This document shows positions 21,564 to 34,309 of a stretch of 64,000 nucleotides of DNA, in pieces. Source of the stretch: Platanthera guangdongensis (taxonomy: Eukaryota > Streptophyta > Magnoliopsida > Asparagales > Orchidaceae). A model generated the notes under the pieces. The model did not search any database. It worked only from the letters and a program-made list of their open reading frames with translations, and was not told the DNA's origin. Numbering within the stretch: the first letter of the stretch is position 1; every line of letters starts with the position of its first letter. Where the stretch lies: contig CM077162.1 of NCBI GenBank assembly GCA_039583875.1, forward strand, positions 65,965,259 to 66,029,258, written 5' to 3'. The position numbers and the translations under genes were made by a program.

Positions 21564-23312
21564 TCAAAGCAATCCGTCCTCCACAACGAATTGGGAATTT
21601 GACCCATCCAGAGCCTCTACCATGAACTGCTTCATATGGACATCCATATCCAAAGCCTGCCGAATCCGATCAGCCAGGTCATATTGGACTTTAGTCCAAT
21701 TCAGAACTGCTTCAGCACTTGATTGTCTATCCACACAAACAATCTCCAACGCCTCCAACTCCCGCACCAACCACTCATCATGCACCGATAGACAATTGGC
21801 TTGAGCTGGGGCTCGCCGACTCAACGCATCCGCAACCGCATTACCTTTACCCGGCACGTAGTGGATCTTGAATGTATAGTCTCCCGAGAACACCATCCAT
21901 CTATGCTGCCGCATATTCAGATCCTTCTGATCAATCATATACTTCAGGCTCTTATGATCGGTGTAGATATCAATCTTCACACCGTACAAATAGTGTCTCC
22001 ACAGCTTTAAGGCAAAAATCACGGCCGCTAACTCCAAGTCATGGACCGGATAGTTCCTATCGTGCACTTTTAGCTGTCTCGAGCCATAAGCTATTACACT
22101 TACATGTTGTAGTAGCACGCAACCCAAACCGCTGCCTGAAGCATCGCTATAAATCTCATAGCCTTCGGTTGCACATGGCGAACTCAGCACAGGCGCTGTG
22201 GTCAACCGACACTTCAACTCCTCAAAAGCTTGCGCGCACTCCGGCGTCCAAACGAACTTCTGCTCCTTCCTCGTCAAAGTAGTGAGAGGTAACGCTATCC
22301 GCGAGAAGTTCTCTACGAAGCGCCTATAATAGCCGGCAAGCCCCAGAAAGCTCCGGACTTCCGCTACCGTAGCAAGCTGAGGCCACTCCCGTATCGCAAC
22401 AATCTTCGCCGGATCCACAGCAATACCCTCTCCACTCACTATATGCCAGAGGAACGCCACTGAGGATAACCAAAACTCGCACTTCGAGAACTTGGCATAT
22501 AACTGATTCCTCCTTAGCGTCTCCAAAAATAAATGAAGATGCCTGAAGTGATCTTCCTCACTTTGCGAGTACACCAAAATATCGTGGATAAAGACGATCA
22601 CAAAATGGTCCAAGTACTCCCGGAAGGTCCTGTTCATCAGATCCATGAACACTGATGGCGCATTAGTCAGCCCAAACGGCATGACCGTAAACTCGTAATG
22701 CCCGTATCTCGTACTGAACGCTGTCTTCGGGATATCACTCTCCCTAATTCGCAGCTGATAGTGCCCGGACTTGAGATCCAACTTCGAGTACACCATCGAC
22801 CCGACCAACTGATCAAAAAGATCATCGATTCGGGGGATCGGGTACTTGTTCTTCACCGTCAACTTGTTAAGCTCTCGATAATCAATACATAGCCTCAAGC
22901 TTCCGTCCTTCTTCTTAACAAAGAGGACCGGCACGCTCCAAGGAGAAGAACTCGGGCGCACATACCCTTGCTCCAACAACTCTTGCAGTTGAACTTTCAG
23001 CTCCGCCATTTCCTTAGGAGCTAGCCGATAAGGAGATCGTAACACAGGCTTTGCACCTGGCACTAGCTCAATCGTGAAATCTATCTCCCGTTGAGGCGGG
23101 GCTCCAGGAAGATCTGCGGGGAACACATCAGGGTATTCCGATACCACTGAAATACAATCTAACGTGGGCTTCGGCTTCGCAACCTCCACTAGTGTAAAGA
23201 ACAGTTCTGCACTGGCAAGAACCGACTTCACCACCTGAAGAGCAGACATCAACGTCTTGCTCGACCCCTTTAAGCCCGTAAAAGTCGTCTCACGACTTGC
23301 TCCCAACTTCAC
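21564..23312 (-). pseudogene. Element D reverse transcriptase and RNase H
   Basis: 582 codons in one frame. Reverse transcriptase: [48 protein letters not shown] (first Asp), [17 protein letters not shown], and the catalytic box [12 protein letters not shown] at 22584-22586, where the first Asp of the expected DD pair is His. RNase [14 protein letters not shown] (Asp) and [11 protein letters not shown], ending VADALSRR. The His substitution should abolish polymerisation. The upstream protease is missing. It ends in a TGA just before the integrase zinc domain. Confidence 0.92.
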
Positions 23313-23337
23313 TTCAAAGAAATTGACTTGCTATAAA

Positions 23338-24491
23338 TTAAACCGTACCTGTCACCACATCAGCCTGTTTGATGGCCTCCTGTTGGCCAAGATTATACAC
23401 CCTTGGTTGGGCCGGAGCATAGTGGGATGCGGTCGACTCCACCGCCTTGCCCTTCTCTTCATAGGTCACTCCCGGCCTTCTCTCGGACTTGGGGCGTCCG
23501 CTCCAACAATCGTGGGCAAAGTGCCCCGTCTTTCCACAAGTAAAACATGCGCCCTGGGTCCGACCGGTAGTCGCCCTAGAAGAACCAGAAGGAGCTGGAC
23601 CAGAAGTCCTATGCTTTTTGAAGCACCTTCGATAGCCGGACTTTGAAGTAGTTGGCACTCTGAATTCAGACTTCTTGTCACCCAAGCTTTTCTTTGCTTG
23701 TACGTTCTTCATATCCTTCTCCAAGGACCGGGCCGTGTTGACCAAGGTTAATAAACCCTACGTCATCGGCCCCGAGAGTAGTAATCTCAACTCATCTCTC
23801 AACCCTTCGTAGAAGCGATTAGTCTTGCGCTCCTCATCCACAATAGTGGAGCTAGCATATCGACTCAAACGAGTAAACTCGTGGAGACATTCATCCACGC
23901 TCTTCTCACCCTGAACCAACCTTAGAAATTCGTTCTCCAACGCTATCCTCTGCGCCGAAGGGAGGTATCTAGCAAGAACAATCTCGAGAACTCCTCCATC
24001 GAGACATTAACAAGTTGTCTACCTCTCAGTAGATGCAGCTCCAATCCTTCCCACCACATTCTCGCTTCACCGTCCAAAAGGAACGTAGCAATGGTGGTCA
24101 TTTTACACTCCTCCATCTCCGTTGCTGTCATGACTCTCTTCACCCTGGAGAGTCAGTCTTCAGCTTGAGATGGGATTCCCAACCCCGAGAAGACAGGAGG
24201 ATTAAAGCTCATAACATGCTTAAGATGTCTCTCGGTTGCCCTCCTTGGCACCACCGATTCCTCTACCACCTGTTCCACTCTCCTCGGCTCAGCCGCTTGC
24301 AGCGGTACCTGCTCCATCATAGGAGCGGGCTGCTGCGTTTGCCTTGCAGGCTGCGCATTAATCATGTCCAACACTGCTTCGGCCACCAATCGTATGGTCT
24401 CAGCCGATAGAGGTGTTACAGGAGCTTCATTAGGTGCACTGCTAGCCTCAGAAACTCGGCGTTCCGACGGCCAAGCACCACTTCTGGTCAC
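23338..24491 (-). pseudogene. Element D gag with zinc knuckle; protease deleted
   Basis: Starts at MTRSGAWPSERRV (24491). In-frame or near-frame stops occur at 24152 (a likely Trp to TGA change), at ~23942 and at 23757. Blocks: HVMSFNPPVFSGLG, ATFLLDGEARMWWEGLE, MEEFSRLF, FLRLVQGEKSVDECLHEFTRLSRY, and a perfect zinc knuckle CFTCGKTGHFAHDC at ~23540. After VVTGTV the coding sequence passes within about 30 bp to LGASRETTF. The ~100-residue aspartic protease with its DSG site, expected here in Tekay elements, is gone. Confidence 0.87.
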
Positions 24492-24699
24492 CTATAGTAG
24501 TACAAAACACCGTTAAGTGACCAAATAAAATTGCAAACAGCAATTATAGGAACACACAGATTCCTCAAACACGTGTATTTTAATTCTTAAGTGTACATTC
24601 ATGGGTTCTTTTACTGTTATAACGATGACACACACAATGTGCTCACCACCCCTTAAAAAGAATTCGCCCACGAATTCATTTTAAGCCCGACCAAAACCA
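24492..24699 (-). other. Element D untranslated leader
   Basis: About 200 bp between primer-binding site and gag start. No gene is seen. Confidence 0.7.
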
Positions 24700-24713
24700 G
24701 TGGTCTGATACCA
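24700..24713 (-). promoter_or_regulatory. Primer-binding site of element D
   Basis: The minus strand reads TGGTATCAGACCAC three bases after the 5' LTR end, a match to initiator-Met tRNA. Confidence 0.88.
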
Positions 24714-24716
24714 AAT

Positions 24717-27038
24717 TGTAACACCCCATATCCATCACATAGCATATAACAGTAGGTCCGGCCGGGGCCCGACGCCGTATGCCACAGACAGACCGGGTGG
24801 TTACTCATGGAAATCATCCAACCAATCATAACGTCCTACACAGAGCATTCTAGCGGAAGCAGATTAACAAGTTGCAACAGAGAACCCATCACTAAAGCAT
24901 GAATGTCCACTAATACCAAATTAGGAATGTTGTACATACATAAGTACAGGCCTTAAGGCCTTACAAAATTGTTCACTTCATATTACATGATTTACAAACC
25001 ATGGCACGCAGACCGCTCATACATGAATAAAAAAAGTAAACACTCCAATTAGGCCTTCGAGGGCCGGCTTCGCAAATTGGGCTTTAGCCCGCTATTGACC
25101 GCTTGGTCCAGCAGCACCTGCAAGCAACAAACCACCGCACGGTGGCAAAACAAGGCAACGGTCAGCAATGCTGACCAAATTATAACGATCCCGCCCCCAA
25201 CTCGGGGCGGCGATGCTCCTTCCCTGCATTTCATTAGAATAAGCGAGCAATATATATATATATATATATTCATTTCATCATAGACGTTGGCTCACACGGC
25301 CACACGCCCCGTGCTCTCAGGGCACATTTTCGGTGAACCGGTCGATGTCACGTCAATTAAAGCCATAGACATTCCGGACTCACCACCGCCACTTTGACGG
25401 CCAAACCTATGAGAATTTTGTCTTCTTGGCCTGGGTCACGACAATTTAAGCCATTGACCGCCGAAGACCCTAATCTTTGCCAATGGCAAGTGCCATGTAC
25501 CCTTAGGTCTCTTTAACCGAATGACATAGAACGGGTACGGTTCCATCTAACCCGTGCTCACATCGCAACGACAATTTAAGCCATTTGCGCGGGTCAAACT
25601 TCTCCCGAGTCCCGTTTCCATCACATTTCACATAACCCGGTTATGTTCAAGTTGGCTCTCAGGCCACCAAGTTGGCAAGATCACGCATCCGCCCATTTTT
25701 CTGGGTGCACCTTTGGGTTAATCCCCAAGGCTCCCTGTTGCAATCTACCGTGTAGAAAATCCGAAAAACAACCAATAGCACGGAGTCTTCTCCGGCATTA
25801 ATGCAATGCAACATCACCTATCCAGACCAACATATCCGGATAGGCTTCACATATCATGCCTATGTCCGTTCTCGCTTACGGGCTCTAACAACGGGGACTT
25901 TACATATCTACCCGAAGGAACGCCTCCAACTCACCACAAACTCGCGAGAGCGGGCTTCCTATGCAAAGAAGGAGAGCTACACATGCTCAAGAAGAGGATC
26001 GTTACCCTAGCGCTTCTTATTGGTGCCATGGAAAAGTAAGCGGATGAAAAGCACCGCAGTCTCTTCGCCTCCGTGGATCCGAAGTCGGCTCGCGATTTGG
26101 AGCTTCGAAGCTCCTCCAATGGCCGGATCTAGCTTCTTCTTCCTTCCTTGGCTCTCCTCTCTCTCTAAGCTTTAGAAAGATAACCACTCATGAAAAGTGA
26201 GGGTTTCTAAGGCCCAATCCCGGGTATATCCCATCAGGAACAACCCCCAGTCATTGGATCACCAATTAAAGAAATGAACGACTTTGATTCGGGACTGAAA
26301 TGTCCAATCTGGACCGAACACGGCCTGGCACACGCCCGTGTCTAGGGCCATGTACCTCATTCACCGTCAAAATCGACGCGCCTGGAATAACACATGGGCA
26401 TCGAACACGCCCGTGTTCGAGCCGACACGCCCGTGTTCCACCTGACACGGCCGTGTGGCCGGCCGTGTACCCCCATCGATTTATCCCGAAAACAACCCGA
26501 GAACTGCACGGGTTCTAGGACATGCCCGTGTCCTTGGCCGTGTCTACCTCAACATGCCTGGGCTCCAGGCCGTGTACCCGGTCTCGACACTCGACACTTC
26601 GTCGAGCGAAGTTCGTCGACCTCACGACACGGCCTTGGACACGCCCGTGTCCTAGGCCGTGTGCCTTGTCTCGACACATCGTCGAGCAAAATTCGTCGAC
26701 TCCCCGGGACGAGTGTCGACACGATTTGACACGCCCTGCGACACGCCCGTGTCGCAGGCCGTGTGCCATGTCTCGAAACTTCGTCGAGCGCAGAGTATCG
26801 ACTTCACGGGCTGAGTGTCGACACGGGTCGACACGCCCTGCGACACGCCTGTGTCGCAGGCCGTGTGCCCAGTCTCGACACAATGTCGAGAGCAAAATGC
26901 CGACTTCACCGGCTGAGTGTCGACACAAGCCTGACATGCCCTGGGACACGCCCGTGTCCCAGGCCGTGTGCCTTCTGCCAGAACCCAAAACTGGCCCAAA
27001 ACATCCCCCATCGCTCTTTTGAGTTTCGGGGCGTTACA
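24717..27038 (-). repeat. 5' LTR of element D
   Basis: 2322 bp, TGTAACACCC...GGGCGTTACA, collinear with 17838-20176. It has the same palindrome array at ~26310-26975 and a short TA run at ~25250-25270. Confidence 0.93.
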
Positions 27039-27043
27039 GAATC
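27039..27043. repeat. Right target-site duplication of element D (GAATC)
   Basis: Equal to 17833-17837. Confidence 0.9.
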
Positions 27044-27272
27044 TTCCTCTCGTCTCGCCGACCTTACATTCTGTGAGGCCTTCTCATGCCTATTGTTCTT
27101 CTCGTGACCCCAGGAGGGGCGTCTCTCCTATTGCGAGTGGCCCCACGGTCTAACTCTCCCATCTGTTCCTCTCGCCTGGTTCAACTATCTCGCGCTTTTG
27201 AGGTCCTCTCACGAGCCCGAGGTTGTACAGCGTGCCCACTTATTATTCACCTTAAATTCACCTAAACACATT
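27044..27272 (-). repeat. Element C 5' LTR, distal segment (tentative)
   Basis: Pyrimidine-rich, low in stops, of a different character from the H gag sequence that follows. It should continue the C sequence interrupted by D. Possible LTR ends are ttgtaca (27229) or taaaca (27272). No partner LTR is available to decide. Confidence 0.35.
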
Positions 27273-27299
27273 GCACGCATAACTAAAATGCCGAAACCA

Positions 27300-28560
27300 T
27301 AAATCTACCACAAGAGATTACTAGTTGAGTCTAAGAATAACCTGAGATCACTTGAGTCAATGATTAGGCTTCCTCCTAGGTCAGCACATTCAGCTTTCCT
27401 TTTCCCTTATCCCTGTGAGGCGGGGGAGGCTGTAGAGTCTGCAATGGAACTACATGTAGTGCAGGCTAGCTCTGTAGTCAATTATCCCTCATGTGTCCTT
27501 TCTGGCCGCAGAGAAAACAAGCTTCAGCCTTCTTGCGACTACGGGCCGCATCGCGCCCCCTCTTCTGGCAATAACTACATACATGGCCTCCCTTTGGTGC
27601 ATCCTAAATCATGTGTACCTAAGACTGCTTCTGCAAATCCAGTCTTTTAAAGCACTTTTCAAAAGGGTGGCCTGGCTTACCACAGAAGCTACACGCTTCC
27701 ATTCGATCCTTCTTAGCTGCAGGGCCAGATGCCCTTGTACTTCCACCATCATCAGATTTCCTCTTATCGTTCTTTGCATGCAATCCCCGATTCTTCACAT
27801 TATCTATCACCTCAACCTTCAATCCGGCCTCTACTACTTCTGCAAAGGTCTCAGATTTGTATGCGCTAGCTAACTGCTGGATGTCATAGCTCAGACCACC
27901 CAGGAAGCATTTTACTATGCCTTCTTCGGACGCTACCAGATCTTGGTTGAAATGACTGAGCTTGATAAACTCGATCTCGTACTCACTAACAGTGAGTTAC
28001 CTATGCTTCAGGTGTAAATAGTTGTTCATCAGACGGTCTTGCTCGACCGATGGCAAAAACTTCTTCTTTAACGTACTCTTGAACGCATCCCAAGAGCACC
28101 CATCAGTAAGATTCTCCTTTTCTCTAATCCACCAACTCTTTATAAGTCCTTTGAGTTGGTACGCCGCAATCATCACCTTCTGATCGGAGGAAATGCCAGA
28201 ATAAGAAAACATTTCATCGATGGCGATGATCCAGTCATCCAATGCCATGAAGTCTGCCCTACCATCATATGTTGGAGGTCCTAGTCGCTGGAAGTGAGAA
28301 ATGAAAGTCATCTATGGTGGGAGTGCAACTGGGGGTACTAGAGCAGTAGGTGGAGTAGGAAGAGTTTGACCCACGGTAGGGTCCTATGCTCTAGTCTGCT
28401 GCCCGGCAACAACAACCAACAATGATTATATCTAAGATTGCATGTACACCATCCGCCTTGTCAGGGCCTCATTACTTTGTCATAGCCCTTCAATCACTGC
28501 TTCACTCCGGGCACCAGAAGACTCACCCTCCAATAGGGGAGTCGACCTCATCGCAATGCA
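27300..28560 (-). pseudogene. Element H gag fragment (Tekay-like gypsy)
   Basis: Minus strand. 28311-27997 encodes the gag fold: PPTYDGRADFMALDDWIIAIDEMFSY, VMIAAYQLKGLIKSWW, WDAFKSTLKKKFLP. A continuation in another frame includes FAEVVEAGLKVEVIDN, then (27822-27619) a zinc knuckle CSFCGKPGHPFEKC. A further degenerate knuckle (CFLCGQKGHMRDN) lies at ~27510. Several stops and frame changes are present, and the end is lost near 27300 where it meets element C sequence. No protease or reverse transcriptase of H is present. Confidence 0.8.
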
Positions 28561-29365
28561 TTTAACCGGCATTTCTATAGAAAAAATAGATATCTAGTCA
28601 AAACCTTGCCTAAGACATCACAAACTGGGAAGATATTCCCTTAACAAAACTATTTTGGGGTCATATTCTACAGATATGAGCAAATGACTTACAAGGACTT
28701 AGCTTAAGACACCTAATCTAGTAATCTCGAATATCCTAACCCAGATCAGATCAGAAGCAAACATACTCAAATTAGATCGGGAACGAACAAATACTTGCTC
28801 CTGTTGTTACCATGCTCTGGGAAATTAATGAAATGATGCTATGCTTCTAACTCGTGCTAATAATATGAATGCGTGAATGTTAAGTTTCATTTCAAATCAT
28901 GTGTGTACATATGTCATCATGCAGATCTTTAACTTGGCACGTGTTCTTATGCGATGATATGTAATATATGCAGTGCTAGGCATTCTAAAAAGGTCTTAGT
29001 GCATGTTATGAGAGGCGTACACATACAATGTTATGCATCCCATACTACATAATATTGTATGTAACGAAAAAGTAAAACATGCTAATGGGCAGGAGTGTGA
29101 TGATGGTTATGCATCACATACTACATAACCCTCACATATTGCCACCTATAGTGGATCCATATACAAACACATATTATGCATCCCATACTACATAATATTC
29201 CCCGTATCTTTCTTATCATGCTATGAGTGTAGTGTTCATGCTTCCATCAATATCTACTGATGAGATATCGATGTGTGTATGCAATGAAATGATACGGTTA
29301 GAGTTTTGCTTAAGGGAATGTTGTTCGACGGGATTGCCAAACCAACCAACCCTCTTGCCAAACCT
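28561..29365 (-). other. Element H untranslated leader with short repeats
   Basis: No gene is visible. AT-rich. Three copies of a tatgcat(c/a)(c/a)catactacataa motif lie at about 29032, 29108 and 29174. The position between primer-binding site and gag fits a long gypsy leader. Confidence 0.6.
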
Positions 29366-29378
29366 CCTTCTGATACCA
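29366..29378 (-). promoter_or_regulatory. Primer-binding site of element H
   Basis: The minus strand reads TGGTATCAGAAGG two bases after the LTR end. The first ten bases match the initiator-Met tRNA primer site. Confidence 0.78.
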
Positions 29379-29702
29379 ACTGTTTCAACCGGCATTTTCT
29401 CCGTATTTAAATAATACGTCAGAGTAAGAGAAAGTACACATCGTGATGCCACGTCTTGCAGGGGACAACTGTAGACGTTCAGGCAACCAAGTCCTCTCAT
29501 TTACTTTATGTAAAAGACACATGAAATTAAGTTTAAAAACACATATAAGTTCTTTGAGTTTACTTACCGTGTCCCTCGGTCGGGTGGATCACTAGTCCAT
29601 AGGTGAGAAAATATATATGTTTACGCAATGAAAAATACATAGTTTGATTCATTTGTTATCATATATGAGAATGAAAGCCTAGCATAATGTAATGATGTTG
29701 TG

Positions 29703-29707
29703 ACTTC
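29703..29707. repeat. Left target-site duplication of solo LTR G (ACTTC)
   Basis: ACTTC equals 34310-34314. Confidence 0.88.
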
Positions 29708-32700
29708 TGTAAGACCCCCTCCCCCTTACCAAGGAGGGCTACCGGGTCTTATGCCCAGAATCGCCATCTTACGGTGACACTAACGCACAGATTAGTCGAC
29801 ACCGCAACACGCCGATTCTGCCGGCTTTTACGATCATATAACCTGTAGGCCAATATGAGAAAAGAAGTATAGCAGTGTAATAAATCTACTAGTCCACAAG
29901 TCACAGAGTACATATCATATATATATGAAATGAAAAGTACAGAACATAGTCCACAATGAGTACAAAATGAAAGAGTAATAATGGCTTATGCACAGTACAT
30001 CATATCAACTCTCTCTCTCAAATAAAAGTGGAAGCTATACTAATACATCAGAACTCATCCCACCTGAGGATGCACAGTAGTGGTAGTAGCATACTGTAGC
30101 AGTATCTGCTCCTCAAGTCCTGTCTCCTCGTCATGCTGGTGCTCCATCTCCACGGGCTCCTAAAAATAGTATGTTCACCGACCATTAGTCAAAAATACTA
30201 AGTCCCTTCCTTTGCACCTCGCCCCGCAACTCCTAGGCACCGAGCAGGAGGACGAAGCGGAGGACAATAAGGGGTGCAAAGGTGGAAACAGATGACAAGA
30301 TCTATCTAGCAGTTGTAATGGATATTATTATTCGACTCTAGCAGTTCTAAGTATATGGTACCAGTAAACAAAGTGCAGTACTAATAGAGGAAGTAAAAAG
30401 CAGAAAGTAAGAGCAGAAAAGTAAAGTAAAACTAAAAGGTAAAACTATCTACCATCACAAAAGTACCCTAACTTATATAAATGCCCATACAAATATATAA
30501 GTTAGTATTTCCAGGAAATTTAACTTATCATATAAAAGAGCCCATACTAATTTATTTGATAAGCATCTATGAAGCGTATGACCTAATATGAACGAATGTT
30601 ATGATGCATTTTTATGCACAGGCAAGTGCAACTCACACACAACGACTCTGTGATCACAGACCTTTAGTTCCCACTTTTTGAGAGCTAGCATCACTCTCGG
30701 GTACCACCGCTGTGGCTACGGCAGCAGCGGAGCGGGCGTCTCCACTTCTAGGATGGTATACACACTACCAAACCTTAGACCCCTCTCATACGCCTCTGTA
30801 CATGTCCAAGGTGCACTCTAGAGTCTCGCGTATGTACTTTGCTGACAACCCGTCAGTCTTGTTGGGTCGGATGTGCGTTATCGGGGATCGTCCTCCAGAC
30901 CGCAGTGTAAAACAACCTACTGGCCCCTCTAACCCTCACAATTGCCTGGTGCACCGTACTGCCATCGGTGTGACGAACGGCCAGTACCGCATGCCCCGCC
31001 ACTATATTTATGCACATGCAAGTATTTCATTCCAAGCCTTCAGCTCGCAGGACCAACCCGTCCTGAATCTCTCAAACCCTACACGGGTGAGCATTTAGCA
31101 CCATCTCTCCAACCTATCACGGGTGAGAATAATACACAAATCTCCCTCCAACCAATCACGGGTGAGAATAAACCATAATGTCCTAACCTATTAGACTACT
31201 CTTGTCTACGGATTATTATACTTAGTGATTTAAGGGGAATCCCAGGACTGCCCAGGGTATACCCGGTGAAGGGCTCTCGGGGGCACTAGGAACTACGATG
31301 GGATTACGCCCAAAGTTCCCTTTCACAAGGATATTTTTTTAGTTGATGACTACCCATAATTCACCCCAGCTCTCATTATTGCTCTGAAATAATCCTAATG
31401 ACTTAAGATATTACCGGGAAACCGACGGTCTTCCGTCAGCCTCCACTCCAGTTACTACCTAAGGACTTGCACTTTTATTCTCTTCATTAACAATACTACC
31501 CACCAGGGTTATTCACCAACTTCAATCTCTAGCTCGATGTCGATCTATCCCCTGACGGTCCTTATACTCTAACTCATTTATGCTATGCGCAGCCCATGAC
31601 CTAATACCACCCCGAAATGGAACTTCCAATTCCTCTATCCATATGCCTCAATTCATTTATCCTAGGATGGTATGGACTTACATGATGACTAGGATGAATT
31701 TCCTTAATTTTAAGTCATTAAGGGCTTTAATTAAATTATTACTTTAATCCTCTAGGTCATTTAATACATGAAGTATCACAAATTTAAATCCACTGACCTA
31801 AGAAATTTTTCCTGAGATGTATCTTGGTTCCATATTGCTGTCTACCAAAATTTATAATTTTCCTTTGATTATTTCTATTTATTCCTTAATTAATACAAAA
31901 TGCATACAATTGTCATTTTCCAAATGAAGTAAGAGGAATACATTGCTAAAAATTCTAGGAAAATTACAGAGCTTATATATCATTAGTTTAAGGCTAATGA
32001 CAGAGTTTCATCAACTTCTATAGTGTAATGGCCTACCAAATTCAATTCTTTATAATTTACCAAAATGCCATTATAAGTTTTAAGACTTTACTTATTCATC
32101 CAGAAATGATGAGATAAATATCCAAGGTTATTTATTCACAAATACAACCCTAGAAAATTTTGCATAATTTTCTACTGAATATTCCATCAATTTCTAAATA
32201 AATGTGATAATGGTAAAAATTGTAATTTCTACATAACTCCACTTAAAATTCATCAAACAAAGAAATAAAAATTTTCAGGAGTTAAGTCTCACATGATACT
32301 GACCTTGACAAACATTGGGTAATTTAGCTCATGGATAAGCCTATTCTAAAATTTATTTATCAAAAGGTCCAATTTTTCAAAAATTCCAAATAATGGGATT
32401 TTTGCTTCCAAAAATCCCATTATTACTATGAGGGGTGTATTACACCCTAATATGTCTCTATAAATAAAATCATGATTTTTGAGTTTTCCAAGTTTGCTGA
32501 ATACACAATATTTCATTTTAGGCTAATGCACACCAAGCCTATAACAAGCCAACACATGCAAGTGGATTTACCCAACTTGCTTTGGTCCGAATTGGCTGAA
32601 ATTTTAAACATACACTGATAATGCCCCTAAGGGCATACCACACAAATTTGGGGCCATTTGGAACAATACAACTCAAATGATTTCATTTATTTACTTTTTG

Positions 32701-34309
32701 ATAATTAAGCAAAAACTATAGGAACGTTATCCGCAAAAATTCTCAATTTTTTGCAGGGGCTAAATATACCCTAATCATGCATGTACCAAAACTTTGGGGC
32801 CATTTTGATCATTGGTTTGACTTGGGCATCAAAATGAAGTTCTTCCCTTGTCTAGGACCAGTCCTAGGAAAACGTCCCTACAGGACTGTATACTATACCA
32901 AATCACAAGTTTAAGGTGGCCATGTAAAGTTAAGACCTTAGGCGACAACATTTATTTAGAGTCCAGTTTCTGGAAATGCATCTAAGAGGCCTAAAAGTGA
33001 CATGCAATGGACAGTAAAAATATGGACAGAAAATTGAATTTGATATGACACGAATCTTAAAGCAGAATGGAGGGCATCTGTTCATCTTCTCCATGGAGCC
33101 AAGGGCCGCGATTTGCCCGACCTGGAGCACCTTCCAAGGCCATTTCCCGGCCATCCAACCACCTCCCTGGCCGGCCACCACCACCAACACCTCCGTTGAG
33201 GTGAGGGCTAACGTTCGGCGGCGACTTGGCCGCCGGAGGCGGCGGTTTCCGGCGAACTTGCACTCCATCAAAAAATCTGAAATTCATGAAAAGCTCACCT
33301 TGGATCTGGATCATTTGTGCCCGATGTCTCGCCTAATAGATCTAGGAAACTAGTACGGGTAGAGGTGAGGTGAAACGGACCTTGATCGGAGCCCGACGGC
33401 GGCGGCGGTGGTGGTCGGCCATGGAATTTCTCCTCTCCGGCGAGCTTGCTCCCGAACTCATTTCTCCACCAGAATCTTCGATCCAGATATCGAATTCCAC
33501 TCCTCTCGGCCTTCTGAAGATTATGGTGAGGTCAAAATGGGGGTGGGGTGGCTGGTTATGTTGTTTTGAGTAGTGGGAATTTCGGCCACCACCTTGAATG
33601 CTCCTCCTTGGCTCCAAGTGGCACCTCCTTTGATATAATTTGGCTGGGTGATTATTCCTAAGCTCAAAACTGAGCTTTGGGAGGGAGGAGGAGGGCCAAG
33701 TGTCCTCCATCCCCCTTTTCCCTTTCATCTCTCTCCTCTCTTTCCCCAAATTTCCAAAAATACCCCATGCATGCACTCTCTCTCCTATTTTAGAGGGGTA
33801 GGGGCTGTCATTAACCATTTAGGCTTGTTATTGGCCTAGGCTCATGGGCTTTGCCCATTGGGAATGGGTTTGGCCTCCCTTTTTCTCTTTAGGCCTTATG
33901 TTGACCAAGTTGACTTTAAGGGTTGACTTGGTCAACTTGATGAGTGGGCTGGCCCCACTTGATGGTCATGAACCCCATGTCATCACCCAACATGGGTTGG
34001 ACCATGGTGATGCCCCACTTGGGCTAATTGGGCTTATATGTGTGGATTTGACCAAATTTGGGTTATGGTTGACTTGAGTCAACTTGGGTCAATGGTTGAC
34101 CCAATGATATGGCTTTTGGTTCACATAGATTGCTTTTAGGGTTAGGGGCTTAGTGGTGGGGTCAATGTGTACCTATGATTCCATTTTGTGCTAGTTTGAC
34201 CTGATTTGACTCGAACCCTATAGTGGGCCCTATGTAAATCCACCCTAACTCCACCTCATGTCCAACCCAATCTGAGTTAAGGGGTCTATAAGTAACATGA
34301 GATGTTACA
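29708..34309 (-). mobile_element. Solo LTR G (4.6 kb, gypsy type)
   Basis: On the plus strand it runs TGTAAGACCCCC...GATGTTACA, flanked by ACTTC on both sides, with no PBS or PPT adjacent and no coding region inside. It aligns in reverse orientation to 39601-43999 (for example the block around 33060-33300 against 40290-40430, and 30860-31070 against 46440-46706 and 42650-42960). A complete LTR with target duplication and no internal region is the signature of recombination between the two LTRs of one element. Orientation is inferred from similarity in layout to element D. Confidence 0.85.
31085..31172. repeat. Three short direct repeats in LTR G
   Basis: The phrase (t)cacgggtgaga/c occurs three times, about 40 bp apart. 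Related tandem blocks occur in the other G-family copies. Confidence 0.6.

Larger units (their letters stand above)
17838..27038 (-). mobile_element. Element D: full-length Tekay-type chromovirus (Ty3/gypsy), defective
   Basis: 9201 bp with paired LTRs (2339 and 2322 bp), PBS, PPT and the 5-bp duplication GAATC. The minus strand encodes gag with a zinc knuckle, then reverse transcriptase, RNase H, integrase and chromodomain. The order and phrases (CQTCALVKA, SMDFVHGLP, DVFHISVLRK) fit Tekay/Del. The protease region is deleted and the reverse transcriptase catalytic box is FIHDI, so it cannot be autonomous. The LTRs are very similar to each other, suggesting a fairly recent insertion into the 5' LTR region of C. 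Confidence 0.93.
2017..27272 (-). mobile_element. Element C: decayed Ty3/gypsy Tat-lineage retrotransposon, split by B and D
   Basis: Minus strand, read from high to low coordinates: 5' LTR part, leader, gag (17259), protease (DNGSS), acidic linker, reverse transcriptase (YVDDL), RNase H, second (archaeal-type) RNase H, integrase, tandem-repeat 3'UTR. The second RNase H between RNase H and integrase and the YVDDL/DNGSS motifs point to Tat. Removing 4980-12309 joins the integrase codons in frame. Removing D with one GAATC copy rejoins its 5' LTR region. Frameshifts occur throughout gag and pol. The outer limits are estimates: the left end is cut by a copia LTR and the right end of the 5' LTR is uncertain (27229 or 27272). 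Confidence 0.75.

Noticed and set aside
27360..27873. Plus-strand frames over the H gag
   Set aside because: Antisense to zinc-knuckle gag sequence on the minus strand.
32930..33818. A host gene with a Pro/Arg-rich product
   Set aside because: The region is inside solo LTR G and homologous to LTR G'. There is no recognisable domain and both strands are open.
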